DNA of 64,000 nt, from assembly GCA_014526335.1 (NCBI GenBank), contig JACTAT010000013.1:4499987-4563986 (forward strand). The letters are read 5' to 3'. This document shows positions 38,411 through 50,300 of the stretch, one piece after another (the stretch's first letter is position 1; every line of letters starts with the position of its first letter). This DNA comes from Chrysaora quinquecirrha. Lineage: Eukaryota > Cnidaria > Scyphozoa > Semaeostomeae > Pelagiidae. The notes beneath the pieces were generated by a model. It was not told the origin of the DNA. It saw only the letters and a list, made by a program, of their open reading frames with translations, and searched no databases. Both the position numbers and the translations under genes were made by a program.

Positions 38411-38555
38411 ATTATAAAAACAAGTGCAACGTGGAGTGATATCAATTTGCTAGGATAATGATGAATTAAGAAAATATGCATGCAATAAGAAAATAAAAAA
38501 TAGGTGCCCAAAATTATAAAATCACAGGATTAATGCATCTATGGTAGATATTGGG

Positions 38556-40250
38556 TTAGAATTCGAATAATTCGCTATGGAAATCGAAAGAAACTTGGTT
38601 GTCAGAATATTCATTGGAGCATTTCAGGACATCTTTCACCAATCGATCTGGACCACATGACAAAACAGCTACATTTTTCTCGTTATTTGCAACAGCTTCA
38701 GCGTGTACATTGCCAAATATTTTAGCAAGATCTGGTCGACCGAATTTGAGACATGACTGCAAAGCAGGGTTGATGTTGGCAGATTCGTAATCTTTCGGCT
38801 CTCTTGCACGTGTGAGGTAAAATTGAGCATTCAGGACGTTTTCGTCAAGGTATTGCGTGACAAGATCAGGGGAAAACGAGTAAGGAAGACGATGAGGGAT
38901 TTTGGTACCAAAATACTGCTTATCATAGTCAAGAACTGAAGACACCATAAAAGCATCTCGCACTGACCAGATGAAGTAAATACGTGCCAAAGGACGACCT
39001 CGCTTGTATTGGTTTATGATGTCATTGCAGATTGATTGCATCGGTGTGATACCTATACCTCCAGAAACAAACAAAATGATTTTGTATCTATCGCTATCTA
39101 CATCTACTGAAGGCTGACCATATGGACCATCGATAAAGGCTGTAATCTCTGTAGAATCAGCTACTTTGTAAAGTTGCCTTGTCCAGTTACCAAGTACACG
39201 GATGTGGATGTACACTTCGTCCTGGTGTGGGGATGAAGAGATGCTGAATGGATGCCACTCGAAGTATGATACCTTTGGAATGCATATGAACACATACTGT
39301 CCACTTTTATATTTGAAATCTTTCTTCTTGAAGGATAATCTGATAACATCGGCAGGCAGCTTGACTGCAAGGATTTTTGCTGAGTTTGATCTGTTCCTCC
39401 AAAGAATCACACAACGGCATAGCACATCAAAAGCCCAAATACCAGCCCCAGCCATCACAACACTAGCCTCATGTATCAAGGCTACAACTATCACAGCAAT
39501 GAATAACAACCAGTGGAATTTGAGGAAGATCTCAAAGATGGCACGTCTGATAGGGAAAAATGAAAACACTAGAAGAGCACCCATTAATGATGTTAGAATT
39601 ATGCCTGATGTAACTTCGTCTGAATCACCTTTTCTTGAAATGACACCATGGTAAATGCCACTAGCAACGCTGAAAAGAGCCAACCACTTGTGCCACTTTA
39701 GGGTACGTTCAAATGGGACACCAAAAATGAATGTGAAAACAGAGTTACGACTGGCAACAGCATAAGTTAAAAGCAACGGAATAGATGCTGCACCTCCAGT
39801 TGATTCCATCGAGCAGCATGTAGCTCCGGCAGGGACTGCAGCCACTGCTAAACACAGGAAAAACATTATTATCTCACCAACACAGACATCAAAGATGACA
39901 TTCTTCTGGAAAATCTGCACCCAAGCCCATCGGAACTTATAATAAGCAGGAGGTATGAAGAATGTAACAGGCATCTCGATGCCAGCATCTTCATATGGTT
40001 TCCATGGTTTGCCACTTATTCCAGCTTCAGCATGCTTTGGTTCAGCTTCCTTGTTGTCAACCTCTATGTCTACATTCTGAAATTCTTTGTCATTTTCATT
40101 CTTCGACATAGTTACTGTTAGTTCTGTTTCACCCCCAGCATTTGTAGTTTTAGGCCTTACCTCAACTTGCCAATCGGCATCAGCATTGTGTATGGTATTC
40201 CCATCATTTTCATTCTCTGATATCTCACTGTCTACTTTGTTTGAGTCCAT
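38556..40250 (-). CDS. Ferric-reductase / NADPH-oxidase-type transmembrane flavocytochrome
   Basis: A single 564-codon coding exon encodes an enzyme that passes electrons from NAD(P)H through FAD and two b hemes across a membrane, to ferric iron or oxygen. Residues 1-95 are an acidic, hydrophilic cytosolic tail. Five to six membrane segments follow. Histidines 187 and 201 (WHKWLALF..GIYHG), and 246 and 260 (FHWLLF..ALIHE), give the two 13-spaced pairs expected for bis-heme ligation. The FAD motif HPFSIS is at 333-338 and DGPYGQP follows. The NAD(P)H motifs are GGIGITPM (397-404) and CGPDRLV near the C-terminus, which ends DFHSELFEF. The start is the first ATG; the open frame runs seven codons further up to a GTG. 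An acceptor at 40281-40282 (TTTATTTTTTAG) implies a 5' UTR intron. Substrate (iron versus oxygen) cannot be decided, and EF hands are absent. Confidence 0.9.
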   Translation of the reverse strand: MDSNKVDSEISENENDGNTIHNADADWQVEVRPKTTNAGGETELTVTMSKNENDKEFQNVDIEVDNKEAEPKHAEAGISGKPWKPYEDAGIEMPVTFFIPPAYYKFRWAWVQIFQKNVIFDVCVGEIIMFFLCLAVAAVPAGATCCSMESTGGAASIPLLLTYAVASRNSVFTFIFGVPFERTLKWHKWLALFSVASGIYHGVISRKGDSDEVTSGIILTSLMGALLVFSFFPIRRAIFEIFLKFHWLLFIAVIVVALIHEASVVMAGAGIWAFDVLCRCVILWRNRSNSAKILAVKLPADVIRLSFKKKDFKYKSGQYVFICIPKVSYFEWHPFSISSSPHQDEVYIHIRVLGNWTRQLYKVADSTEITAFIDGPYGQPSVDVDSDRYKIILFVSGGIGITPMQSICNDIINQYKRGRPLARIYFIWSVRDAFMVSSVLDYDKQYFGTKIPHRLPYSFSPDLVTQYLDENVLNAQFYLTRAREPKDYESANINPALQSCLKFGRPDLAKIFGNVHAEAVANNEKNVAVLSCGPDRLVKDVLKCSNEYSDNQVSFDFHSELFEF

Positions 40251-40282
40251 ATTTATTTTATTCCAATGCACTGATCAATTCT

Positions 40283-43200
40283 AAAAAATAAATCAGCCTT
40301 TAATTTACATTAGAAATTTATGTAAGAAATTTATAATAATTATAAGAAATGTGACCCCTGACCTTACAGTCACAGGTCAGACTTGGGAATCATCAAAATG
40401 CCCTTCTAGTTCAAATAAAAGAAAAGATATCCTGTGTAACCAGCCAATAAACGTCGAGCAGCTAAAGTCATGTGATGCTGATGCTTTACAACAAAAAAGA
40501 TTTGATTTAATCAGTTTAATCTAATTTGCTTATATCAGATATGGCAGGCTGCGTTAGTGACCCCTGACCCCTGACCCGACTCCTGACCCGAGTCCTGACT
40601 CCTGACCCATTGCCATTCACCTTGCCAGCAGCTGCCCGACTGAGGGATTCTCTGGGCTGGTTGGTGCAAGCAGCTGGGCTTCATTCCGCGAGTTGCAGCC
40701 GCTGCCTCCTCACTTGTTGCAGTCTGCATACTGACCTGGTCTGTATGTTCGTTTATACGGCAGCAAACAGCAGATATGCAGCAAACACTGTCATTGCGTC
40801 TATACTGGGTAGGTGCCTTTTGAGGCATGCTCATGCTGTTGTTTTCTTCTTTTCTTTCCTCGTCTTCATGGTAGTTGTCCTTCTGTTCGAACGCTTCGAA
40901 AGCCAACAAACAATGTGGCTAGTCTAGGCCATCATGAATTATCGGCATGACCCTTACCACAGGTAAAACGCTCGAGAAATCCTACACTGGTGAAATACCC
41001 AGGAAAGTGAAATACTGTGTAGTATTTCACGTGCTGTGTCATTTCACAGCTACTGTAATACCATGAACTGTGTAATTCTATGTTGTATTTCAACTTTTTT
41101 TATTTGGCAGTGTAATCCTACAGTGGTGAAATACGAAGGGAAGTGAAATACTGTGTAGTATTTCACCTGCTGTGTCATTTCATGGCTATTGTAATACCAT
41201 GAACTGTGTAATTCTATGTTGTATTTCAACTTTTTTTATTTGGCAGTGTAATCCTACAGTGGTGAAATACGTAGGGAAGTGAAATACTGTGTAGTATTTC
41301 ACCTGCTGTGTCATTTCATGGCTATTGTAATACCATGAACTGTGTAATTGTATGTTGAATTTCAGCCTTTTGTAATTACTACAATTAAATCCAATCAGAG
41401 ACCTCAATTCACACCTTTTAAATATCACATGATTATTATTAGAGCCAATCAGAAATCTCCATTCAAGATGGCAGTTTAAAAAATAAGCGGTCGAGAACAT
41501 AATACTTTTCAGTTTGTCTTGCCTTGCTTTTCATTTTTCTGCAATTCAAAGTCTAGGCCAAAAAAGATTCAGGTCAATATGGATTATTTTTGAGTTAAGG
41601 TATCCTAGATAATAGTTTGATGTCAACAGCTTCCTCTGGCAATATGAGAGCTGGTTGATTTTCTAGCTGATAAGAAGAAACTGTGCAGTTAACAACATTA
41701 AATCAAGACTTGAAAAGTTCCTTTACAAAAGGTAGGAAAAATTTTAAAACTCTTTTAATATAAGAACTGATTTAGATTAATAGAATTTTTAAATAATTGT
41801 GTGTTTTTTGTTATATGGCTAGCCTGATGATTCTTTTGGTAAACTAATATTGAAGTTTTTTGACTGTTTATTTCAGGCAAAATTTCCAACAGCTGAAGTT
41901 GCTGCTTGCTAGAGTTTCATCATTCCTTGAATATTCCAAGTGAGTCATCTTAAACAAGCTTGCTAAGCTTTCACTTTTTTTTTATCACCAGACTTTGATA
42001 AAAATGATGACTAGATATATCTAATTGCCTTATATTTTTTTAGAATGCTTTGAAAGAATTGGTGTCACCAATCCTTCCAAAAAGGTATGTCTATTTATGT
42101 TCTATGAAACTTCTCTTAAAAGTCTTGATGATTTTATCACAATTCATTATGTTGTGTTAGCAAATATTGTGCTTATTGTAAACTATAATTCTCTTACATT
42201 TTAGCTTTAAAAAGCAAGTTATACCTTCACTGCTTCAATACGAGGACAATGAATGAAACACAAGATACATTAACTGTTGTTTAATTTGTTTTATTATTGT
42301 TGCGATTGGAAAGATTGATTACAGAACTCTTACAACATTGTTATACTATGTTTAAATATGCAATCTTTCATTATTCTGTATTTCATTTGCGTGATTTTTG
42401 TAAGTAGTAAAGGATTTCTGATTTAAGTTCTATAAAGACAGTGCCTGTTGTGTTATTTGATCTTGAATTGCATTCATGTAGAATTACAGCGAAGTGGGTA
42501 TTACACCACTTTGTCCTTACACATAGAATTACACAGTTTTGGCTTACACTAAATGGGAATTACACCTCCGTTGGATTTCACGTAGAATTACACGCCATTG
42601 GCTTGCACTAAATGGGAATTATACCTCCGTTGGATTTCACGTAGAATTACACGCCATTGGCTTACACCAAAGTAGAATTACACCTTTGTGTCATTACAAG
42701 GTATGTAGGATTTCACGATTCGTCTAATCCTACGATGGATTACACGCGCGTAGAATTACACGACGTGAGTTATTACACAGGTGATTTCACGTCGCCTTTC
42801 ACGTAGTATTACTCGGGCGTTTTACCTGTGTACAGCGAAATCTGGATTGCGTGTTTTTATCCATTTACCTGTTGATTGTAGGCTAACTTTTATGAGAAAG
42901 TAGTTGCAAGCAGAGTCTATAGCCTTACCTGATTCAGCATTAGCAAGCAGCAGAAAGAAAACGCGTCAGATCAACTCTTCTTGTGGAAATGAAATTGGAA
43001 GGAAGAGCCTTCCTTGTCAAAAACTAATTTACTGAATCGATTCGCTCTCCTCCTCCACTCAAATTCAAAATCAGCCACCCACAATGTCAACAGTATTTCG
43101 ATAAACAATTGTCTTCTTTGTTGACAAACAGTTACCTTGGACACAAGATGTACATAACAAAGGAAGGTGACAATAGGGCTGCGTCTTTGCTTTGTGTCAT

Positions 43201-43778
43201 TGTGGAGGAGCGAATAGGAGAAAAAAAAAGAATTTCCATTGGCAAGACAAAGAAAAAGAAAAACCAAAAAAATCAAAACGCGATGACTGCTGTATACTGT
43301 AGCCATGGCTCAACTCAACGACTCCTTGACCCACAAAAATTGTTGGCTAATGTCCACAGGGCACAAAATCTTGCACCCCTTGAACGGGCACATTTGTAGA
43401 ACGGGTTTCGTTTAGAGGAGAAAAATTTGTTTAAAAGTAAAATACTCAATGATCATGCTCATATTCAGTTGCGAGAACTTTTTGTTTCGCATAATTCTTC
43501 ACCAAAACCGCAAGCTTTCACTCCCCTTTCACTATCACTAGCAAGGTGAAACGCTGTTTTTTGGCAGCCGACCGCGCATGAAAGTGGAAGCCCCAACGAC
43601 CTTTCCTCGAAAGTAAAACAAAGTGACTTGTTGTTGAGTAATGTGATTTGTTCCCATCGCTGATTGGCTGAATCTGATGTTTGACGCTACCACGTGTCGT
43701 ACCTGTTTCCGGTTAGCATTCTATTTTCAGAGAGACGAGTCGTCTCGATTTTTACTTTGTAAATAATATCAAATTATC
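40283..43778. other. Intergenic region between divergent ferric-reductase and RabGAP genes
   Basis: Both promoters should lie here. A patch of CCTGACCC-type heptamers lies at about 40555-40612, and a 1.87-kb inverted-repeat element is listed separately. An inverted CCAAT (TGATTGGCTG, 43661-43670) lies about 110 bases before the RabGAP start codon. Minus-strand frames at 40535 and 42971 show no domain and are not called. Confidence 0.45.
40958..42830. mobile_element. Large terminal-inverted-repeat element (1.87 kb) with tandem palindromic subterminal repeats
   Basis: The ends CACAGGTAAAACGCTCGAG and CGGGCGTTTTACCTGTG are inverted repeats (16 of 17 outer bases match). Inside the left end, about three tandem copies with a 136-base period carry a near-palindrome of GTGAAATAC and GTATTTCAC at 41007, 41143 and 41279. 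Inside the right end (42490-42790), TAGAATTACAC words recur about every 60 bases; these are the inverse of GTGTAATTCTA on the left. The central 1.1 kb has exon-like segments with good splice signals but no convincing transposase frame. Confidence 0.7.
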
Positions 43779-46700
43779 ATGGCAGCACAGTCCGTCCCTC
43801 CTAAAGTCTACATAGATAGCCAGAATTTGGATCTAGAAGAAAACAACACAAAAGAAGATGAAACAAAGCCAGTTCTCGTCTTCAAACTAACTTCGCTTGG
43901 GAAAACAATTGTTGACAGAAGGTACACAGCTCAAATTTTACAATGGGTTGTTCGAGAAATCTCGCAAGCCCAGAAATCAAGTCACATATCAGTTAACTTA
44001 TATATAAAAAATAATGAATTGAAGATAGAAACTACTGAACCATCTGAAGAACAGTTGTCAAAATCCTACAGCTTCGAATCGATCCTGAAACTGCCTAGGC
44101 TGAAAAGTCAGGAGAAATTACTGGCATTTGTTTCACTTGATAAAACGGAACCTAGCCAGTGTTGTTGTCATGCGTTCGAGTGCCAAGATAACGAAACGGT
44201 GGGTATCTAATCTTAATTTGCAACTTTAAATCTTATTATTTCTTTATTCACAAACAATTCTTGTCATGTTTCAAACCGTTCAAGCATTAAATCTGTTGGG
44301 TGATGCAAAGCTTAGGCCTTCACAATATTAATGGTTAAAAGTTAGACCACTGTCGTTTAACTCGGCTTTTTTCGGCAGTTTTGCTCCCCCCGGGTCCTAG
44401 TCAGGGAGATTTCCTTTTTGATCATCGAATTTTTTGGCATCGGAGCCCTGGAAGACGGTAATTTGTTTTATTTTTTTACCGGTTTTTAGCGTTACTTTGC
44501 TATTTGACGCTGATTTGTGCAATTTGAAACAATGCTTGCTGAAAAGGACGAAGTAAACAAAACTACTCGTGCAGTGCAAAGACCTGTGATCACGCCACTG
44601 AGATTTTTCGTGGCTTTCGACTGTAGACCGAAATCACATAAAATATAAGTCTTAATTTATCTGATATTAGGTTAAATGCAACAATATCAAGCTCAAAATT
44701 ATTAGTAATGCTTACTTTTCCAGTCCTTCGTGATATTTTTCGAAGCAAAAACAACTTTGAATTAGAAAAACAATAAGGCACCAAATGCGATGCAAATAAA
44801 GGCATGTAGAGGGCGTGCTGCAAGCGTGCAAATATAATGCAAATTTTTTTGGAGTTTTCGGAGGTTTTCGGTTAACCATGCAATAATATACAAGCGTGGG
44901 TCTATCTTAACAACTTTGAAAATTATCTTATAAAAAGGCTGGGGCAAATGTGTGAAGTTTTCGTTATTCTGGATGGATGAAAAAATTCTATAAGAAGCTC
45001 AGCAGCTTGAAATCAGAGATTTTGACAGTAGGAGGTCAAGCCTAGCAAATTTCACAGTTGGTTTTCACCAAGACCAGCATTGCAATGCTTTAATTTTAGT
45101 GTAGATAAAGGGTAATGCTCGAAATGTAAAATTGTCTCTCTCTTCATGGTACTGAATCTTTTTCAAATATTGTGCTGTTTTATTCATTCTTAAGTACCAC
45201 ACGCTACACCTTTATATTATCTTTAATTTAAGTGTGTACCAAACTTATGTGTACGACAGGGTTTATATTCAGCTTGGGGTCTTAGAAAAGATAGTTCCCA
45301 AATCTTGGGGGGTAAATGGGGCATGTTTTGGGCAAGGGGGTACAGTTGTACCTCTCAATATTCATGAGAATAATGGGCTGTCATGAACCAGCTGATTCAA
45401 AGAGAAGTGCTTCAAGATCAGTTTTTGGTGGCCCATGATCATCTAGCTGTCAGTGACATGGGGCATTGGGCAGTCATCTCCGGGTCGTCCCTTGATCATT
45501 GCCAAGATAGGTTGTTTGTTACCGTAGCTGGGGCTTGAACCCTGACCTCTCTGAGCTTCTTATACCACAAGCCAGCTGGATTAGACCACAATTCCACCAC
45601 ACCTTCACCTGTACACAGAGCACCCTTGGTTGCAAGCACCTCCACTTGCAACCTGGATGGTATCAGCACTTCTGAATCACTTGATATTTTCTTTTTTGTA
45701 GAAATTAGAGATTCTCAAGCACTTGAAGTCAAGGATTATGGATAATCAAACAACAACACCACAAGAACTTCCACAAAAGAAGAAAGCCCCATCTGTAGCG
45801 ACAATAAGAGCAGCTCACAAAAGAAATCTTTCTTATGGTGGTCCTGTACCCCAAACTCGTGATGATGCAGTTCATAGATTCTCAGTTTTTTATGTTGGAA
45901 AGGTTTCGATTTCTCAAGCAAAGGCTCCAGCATATTTTTTAGATGAAATGTTGAAGCAAATTAAGCTCATGGAGTCTAGTTCTGAGAAGAAAGAGAAAAG
46001 TAAAAACATTGCAAAGAATAGAAGTGCTGAAAAACTAGTTGATGAGAGCAGGTATTCATCTAATGGAAGAATCTCTAACACAAATCATGGTAAGGATTCA
46101 TATTCTTATTTTGTTTGAATTGTTATTTTAAAAAGAAATTGACCAATTGTGCGAATAAGAGCCATGTGTTTCCGTTTACACTAGTTGAGGTTGGGGCTGT
46201 GGTCCCAGAGGGCAGAATGTAAGTTTATTATAAAGCTTGGCAAGTTTCAATTTGGAGAAATGTATATCATCTGCTTGTGCCCCCGAGAGTGATATTCTGA
46301 AGTAACAGTAAATTGTCACATACATCACCCAGGAGATCGGGTAAATTAAAGAGTTGGGCATGTCATTCCCAAATTTTCAAAAGCTTTATAGGAGTGCTAG
46401 TTCCCCATTAAATGGGCTTGCCTATTTATTGATAGTTTGAGAGGGTATGACATCAAAATGTTTTTGGTAGACCTGCCCCCTAGATCCTCCATTTTGTCCA
46501 CCACAGGTTTAAGTCTACTTTTTTCAATTTTTTCTGCTGCTTTAAATTCCAGATAAAAACCATGCCAATGGCTATAACAATACAGAAAAGAGATTAAGAT
46601 CTGCCAGTGATGGAGATGAACGTCTGCCATTTGGTCTTGGGGCAAACATGGGGGTACCAGAGAGCAGAAGGGGGTGTAATGGAGAACAAAAGCTAACTGA

Positions 46701-47292
46701 ATTTCAAGATGACATTTCTGCTCGAGTGGTGACCTTCCAGATATCAATGTCTTCGCTCATGCTGTTCAGTGCTGGAAACAGACAACTACTTTTAGAAAAG
46801 AAAATTAGAGAAATATCGTTTTGCACAAAGGTATGTTTGAGATGTTCTGTTTGATAGTTTTTTGTTGATCACTGATTCTCTTGTCTTTATTCATGCATGC
46901 TCTAGAACTATTTTGAACCTTTTATGTTTTTTGTAAACTTTCTCCAAGACTGGTGATTAGTTTTGTTCATGAATTTCTGGTTTTACAACAACCAACCTTG
47001 CACCTTGCTAAAATTGAAAACATCTGTCTCATAAACCGTTTTGAGATCTAAATAAATATGAGATATGAAGCATTACTTCCACCTCAATACTGTAACTGCT
47101 CATGTAGCCTGTATTGTTTCTGCAGGGACAACACAGAATTGATCATTTTGGCTTTATTTGCCGGGAGAAGAACAGTCATGTACTGTACCTTTTTCAAGGA
47201 GAATCTGAAAATATGGTAGGATTTTAAAACTATTTTTACAGAACAAGATAATGATCATTTAGTGATGGTGATGATTATGGTAATGATGATTG

Positions 47293-47343
<51 letters not shown>

Positions 47344-50300
47344 CAATGATGATGATTTTGATTATTATGATGGTGATGATGATGATGATGATGATGATAA
47401 TTGTGTTGATAATTATGATTATGATTGTGATGATAATATGATGATGATGATTGCTAATGGTGGTGATGATGAGGATGTTGATAATGATAGTGATGATGAT
47501 GATGATGATGATTTGATATTGATGATGATGATTGTGATAATGATGATAATGATGATTATGTGATAATGATTATGATGATGATTATGTGATAATGATTATG
47601 ATGATCATGGTGATGACCATTATCATAATGATGATCATGATAATGGTGATGACGACGGTGATGACAATGAGAATGATGATTATCATGATGATGATTCAAT
47701 CTAAAGAAACATGTTAAATTTTCAGGTTGATATCATAATGAAAGCGATGAAGCAGGCTTTTGCTGATGCCCTTCAAGCCTCTGCACATTTGAATCTTTGT
47801 GAAACCTGTCCAATCCAACAGCTGAGCAAACTTTTGACAAAACTCGAAGGTAAGCAAGAACTGTGTTTGCAAACATTATTCAAATTTGTTTTAACGATTG
47901 CTTTATCTCTTTGTTACCTAATTTGTCTCCTCATTTGGTAAGATTTTTCTGGATTTTAGACGTATGCACTTTTGGACCATCAGGGATGTAGCCAAGAGGG
48001 TTTCATGAGGACACACACGTTGTTCCTAAAAATCGGAGACAATTCTTGCACATTAGCTGCTGCACTACGTAAAAATGTCTTTGCTAGGAAGATTGCTTTT
48101 CTGATATATCTCATTTAAGGTCACAGTTTTCCTTTCTGTAATGTCAGACCTGTTAGCCAAAAGCAGCAAAAAGCCCCCCAAGACAGCCCAAATCGGACCA
48201 AATCAAAGAACATATTTATAACTGCAACAGCACGGACGTCATAGGATTGTTTGTCCATGATTTAGGTGGAAAATAGTCGTTTGCTATTTCTTTTAACTTT
48301 GATAGATAAAACATTTACTGATTTGTTTCCTTTTTAATGACAAAATATACGAAAACATGAACGCAATTCTATGAGCATCGCAATGTATTTGAGCTGTTGG
48401 TATTGAAAAGTTTGTTGCTTTTGAAGCAAAGTAGATAATAATTTCTAAAAACTTTATTTTGATTCAAAGAACCTTTGCCTTTTAGGAGCATCAATTTCAG
48501 AGCAGCAAGCAGGCTTACAAGAGCATTTGCAAACTTTGACAGAAACCGAGTATTCATTCATCATGAAAAAATACAATGTGAGTTTGTAAACTTCTTTTTT
48601 TCATTTATGCAGAACCCTAGTTAACTAAAGCCTGAGAGAAAACGCTGTAGAAACATTCCAGCTAATGAGAGATACAACCGAATACAGTGACTGTCTTGAA
48701 CAGTCTGGACAGGCTTTCTCATTTTGAATTCACGTGTTTTCAACGTGATTTCCTCGTGGCGATTTTGCAGTTTTGTAGCAGAAGAACAGCTGACCTTAGT
48801 TGTAATTGCCTTCATGCATTCATTTTTCAGCCTTCAGTGAAAAATTCCCAAAAAAATTAAGGAACTTTAAGGAACTGTCGAGACTCAGATGAAAAACTAT
48901 AAGAACCAATTTTTTCAAGAACAAGACGGTTTGTACGCATAAGTAACAGAATAACAATACATTTCCTACCGTTCTTCCCAGAAAGGCTCCATTTATATTG
49001 AAAGTTAGAAAATGAAGCAAGTTCATATGAATTTGCTGTGAAAATTAGTATTTATACATATCTCACGACAAGGAACAGTATAAGGAACTTTTAAACTTTG
49101 AACTCCTTATAAACTTTCAGCTTTAGCCTCATTTTGTTCAAAAATTAAGGAACTCCTCCAGGAACTCCTCCAGGTTCCCTATAAAAAAACGTGTATTTCA
49201 TCGTCTTTTTGCTGGATTTTCTTGTCAACCCATTAAAAATCACTTTTTGAATAGCCTTTTCCTTGGCCCTTGCTTTGAAACTCTTATAGTGTCCTTAAAG
49301 ACTTGTTATCTTAAAAATTCACCGCTACTCGCCCACCAAACCTGTCTTAAACTCAATCTGGACATCTCTTGTATGGACATCTTCAAAGAACGATGAAGGC
49401 AGAATTTTCTTTGATTTATTGAAAATTTTCTATGAAAAACATATGTTTTTTGGAACATGCTTAAAGCGTTTTCATCAAACACTCTTCAGAGCATTAAGCG
49501 TCAGGACTAGACCGAAATAATTAGCTGCGATGAAATATAAACACAGATATGGGTCGCATCTAGCCAATTAGAAATAACTCGTTGAAGGTCTTAATGCAGA
49601 GGGATTTTTGTTTTCTCGAATGAACTCAACTACTGAATCTCGGTTGGTTTTTGCGCTGACCAAATCTCGGTTGGTTTTTGTGATTGGTTTTTCTAAACAT
49701 TGAAGATTTGGTCTGACTAACCCACACACCAACATGTCGCAATGCTTTCTTACTGTATCAAAATCCAAACAATCTACCTCCTTTTCAATAAACCATTTTC
49801 TGATCCCAACATTAAATTCCTGCTTAAATTACTGAAATTCTGTTACATATTGTGTGTTATTAAGCTGTATGGATATCCTCTTTTGTTCGGGTCATGTTTT
49901 GAGATATTACAGTGTTATTCAGTGTAATCTAGTTAAGACATGATCTGAAAACACACAGCAAACACGAGTGAATCATATTATTCATGGATTGACCTAATGA
50001 CAGAGAAAATCCCAAGGAACTCTGATTTTGCACTCAGCTCAAGCTGCGAGGACAATAATCCATTTGACAGTGGTTTCTTTTTCTGAAATCTTCTTTCTTC
50101 ATAGATTTTCTAGCATGTGACTTCAGTTGCAGAGAGCTGTCCTGTTTGAACTTCTACTTCTTTATCTTTGCGTTTCCTTAGCGCAGAGGCTAAACGCAGT
50201 TCTCCGAGATCCCTTCCCCCGTAGATCCCACGTCACTTCGCCGCCACTGCATAATGGCCTTATCTTACTTAAGTCTCCTGGGTCCCGAAATTCAAGCTTC

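Larger units (their letters stand above)
34613..38555. other. Intergenic region between the second KLF gene and the ferric-reductase gene
   Basis: The genes converge here, so both 3' UTRs should lie inside. Two inverted-repeat elements are listed (35368, 36140). Near 37.7 kb there is a short GATAACGATAGA-type low-complexity patch, and a run of 12 G lies near 37841. No convincing coding exon is visible. The longest frame, about 89 codons at 38072, has no recognisable features. Confidence 0.45.

Noticed and set aside
38556..40250. Ferric reductase as bacterial contamination or recent bacterial transfer
   Set aside because: A splice acceptor precedes the ATG, a eukaryotic poly(A) signal follows, and the surrounding DNA is continuous with host repeats. 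Eukaryotic FRE/NOX-type motifs fit better.
40535..40909. 124-codon minus-strand frame upstream of the ferric-reductase gene
   Set aside because: It crosses a CCTGACCC heptamer repeat, has no recognisable domain, and its join to the reductase frame is not supported.
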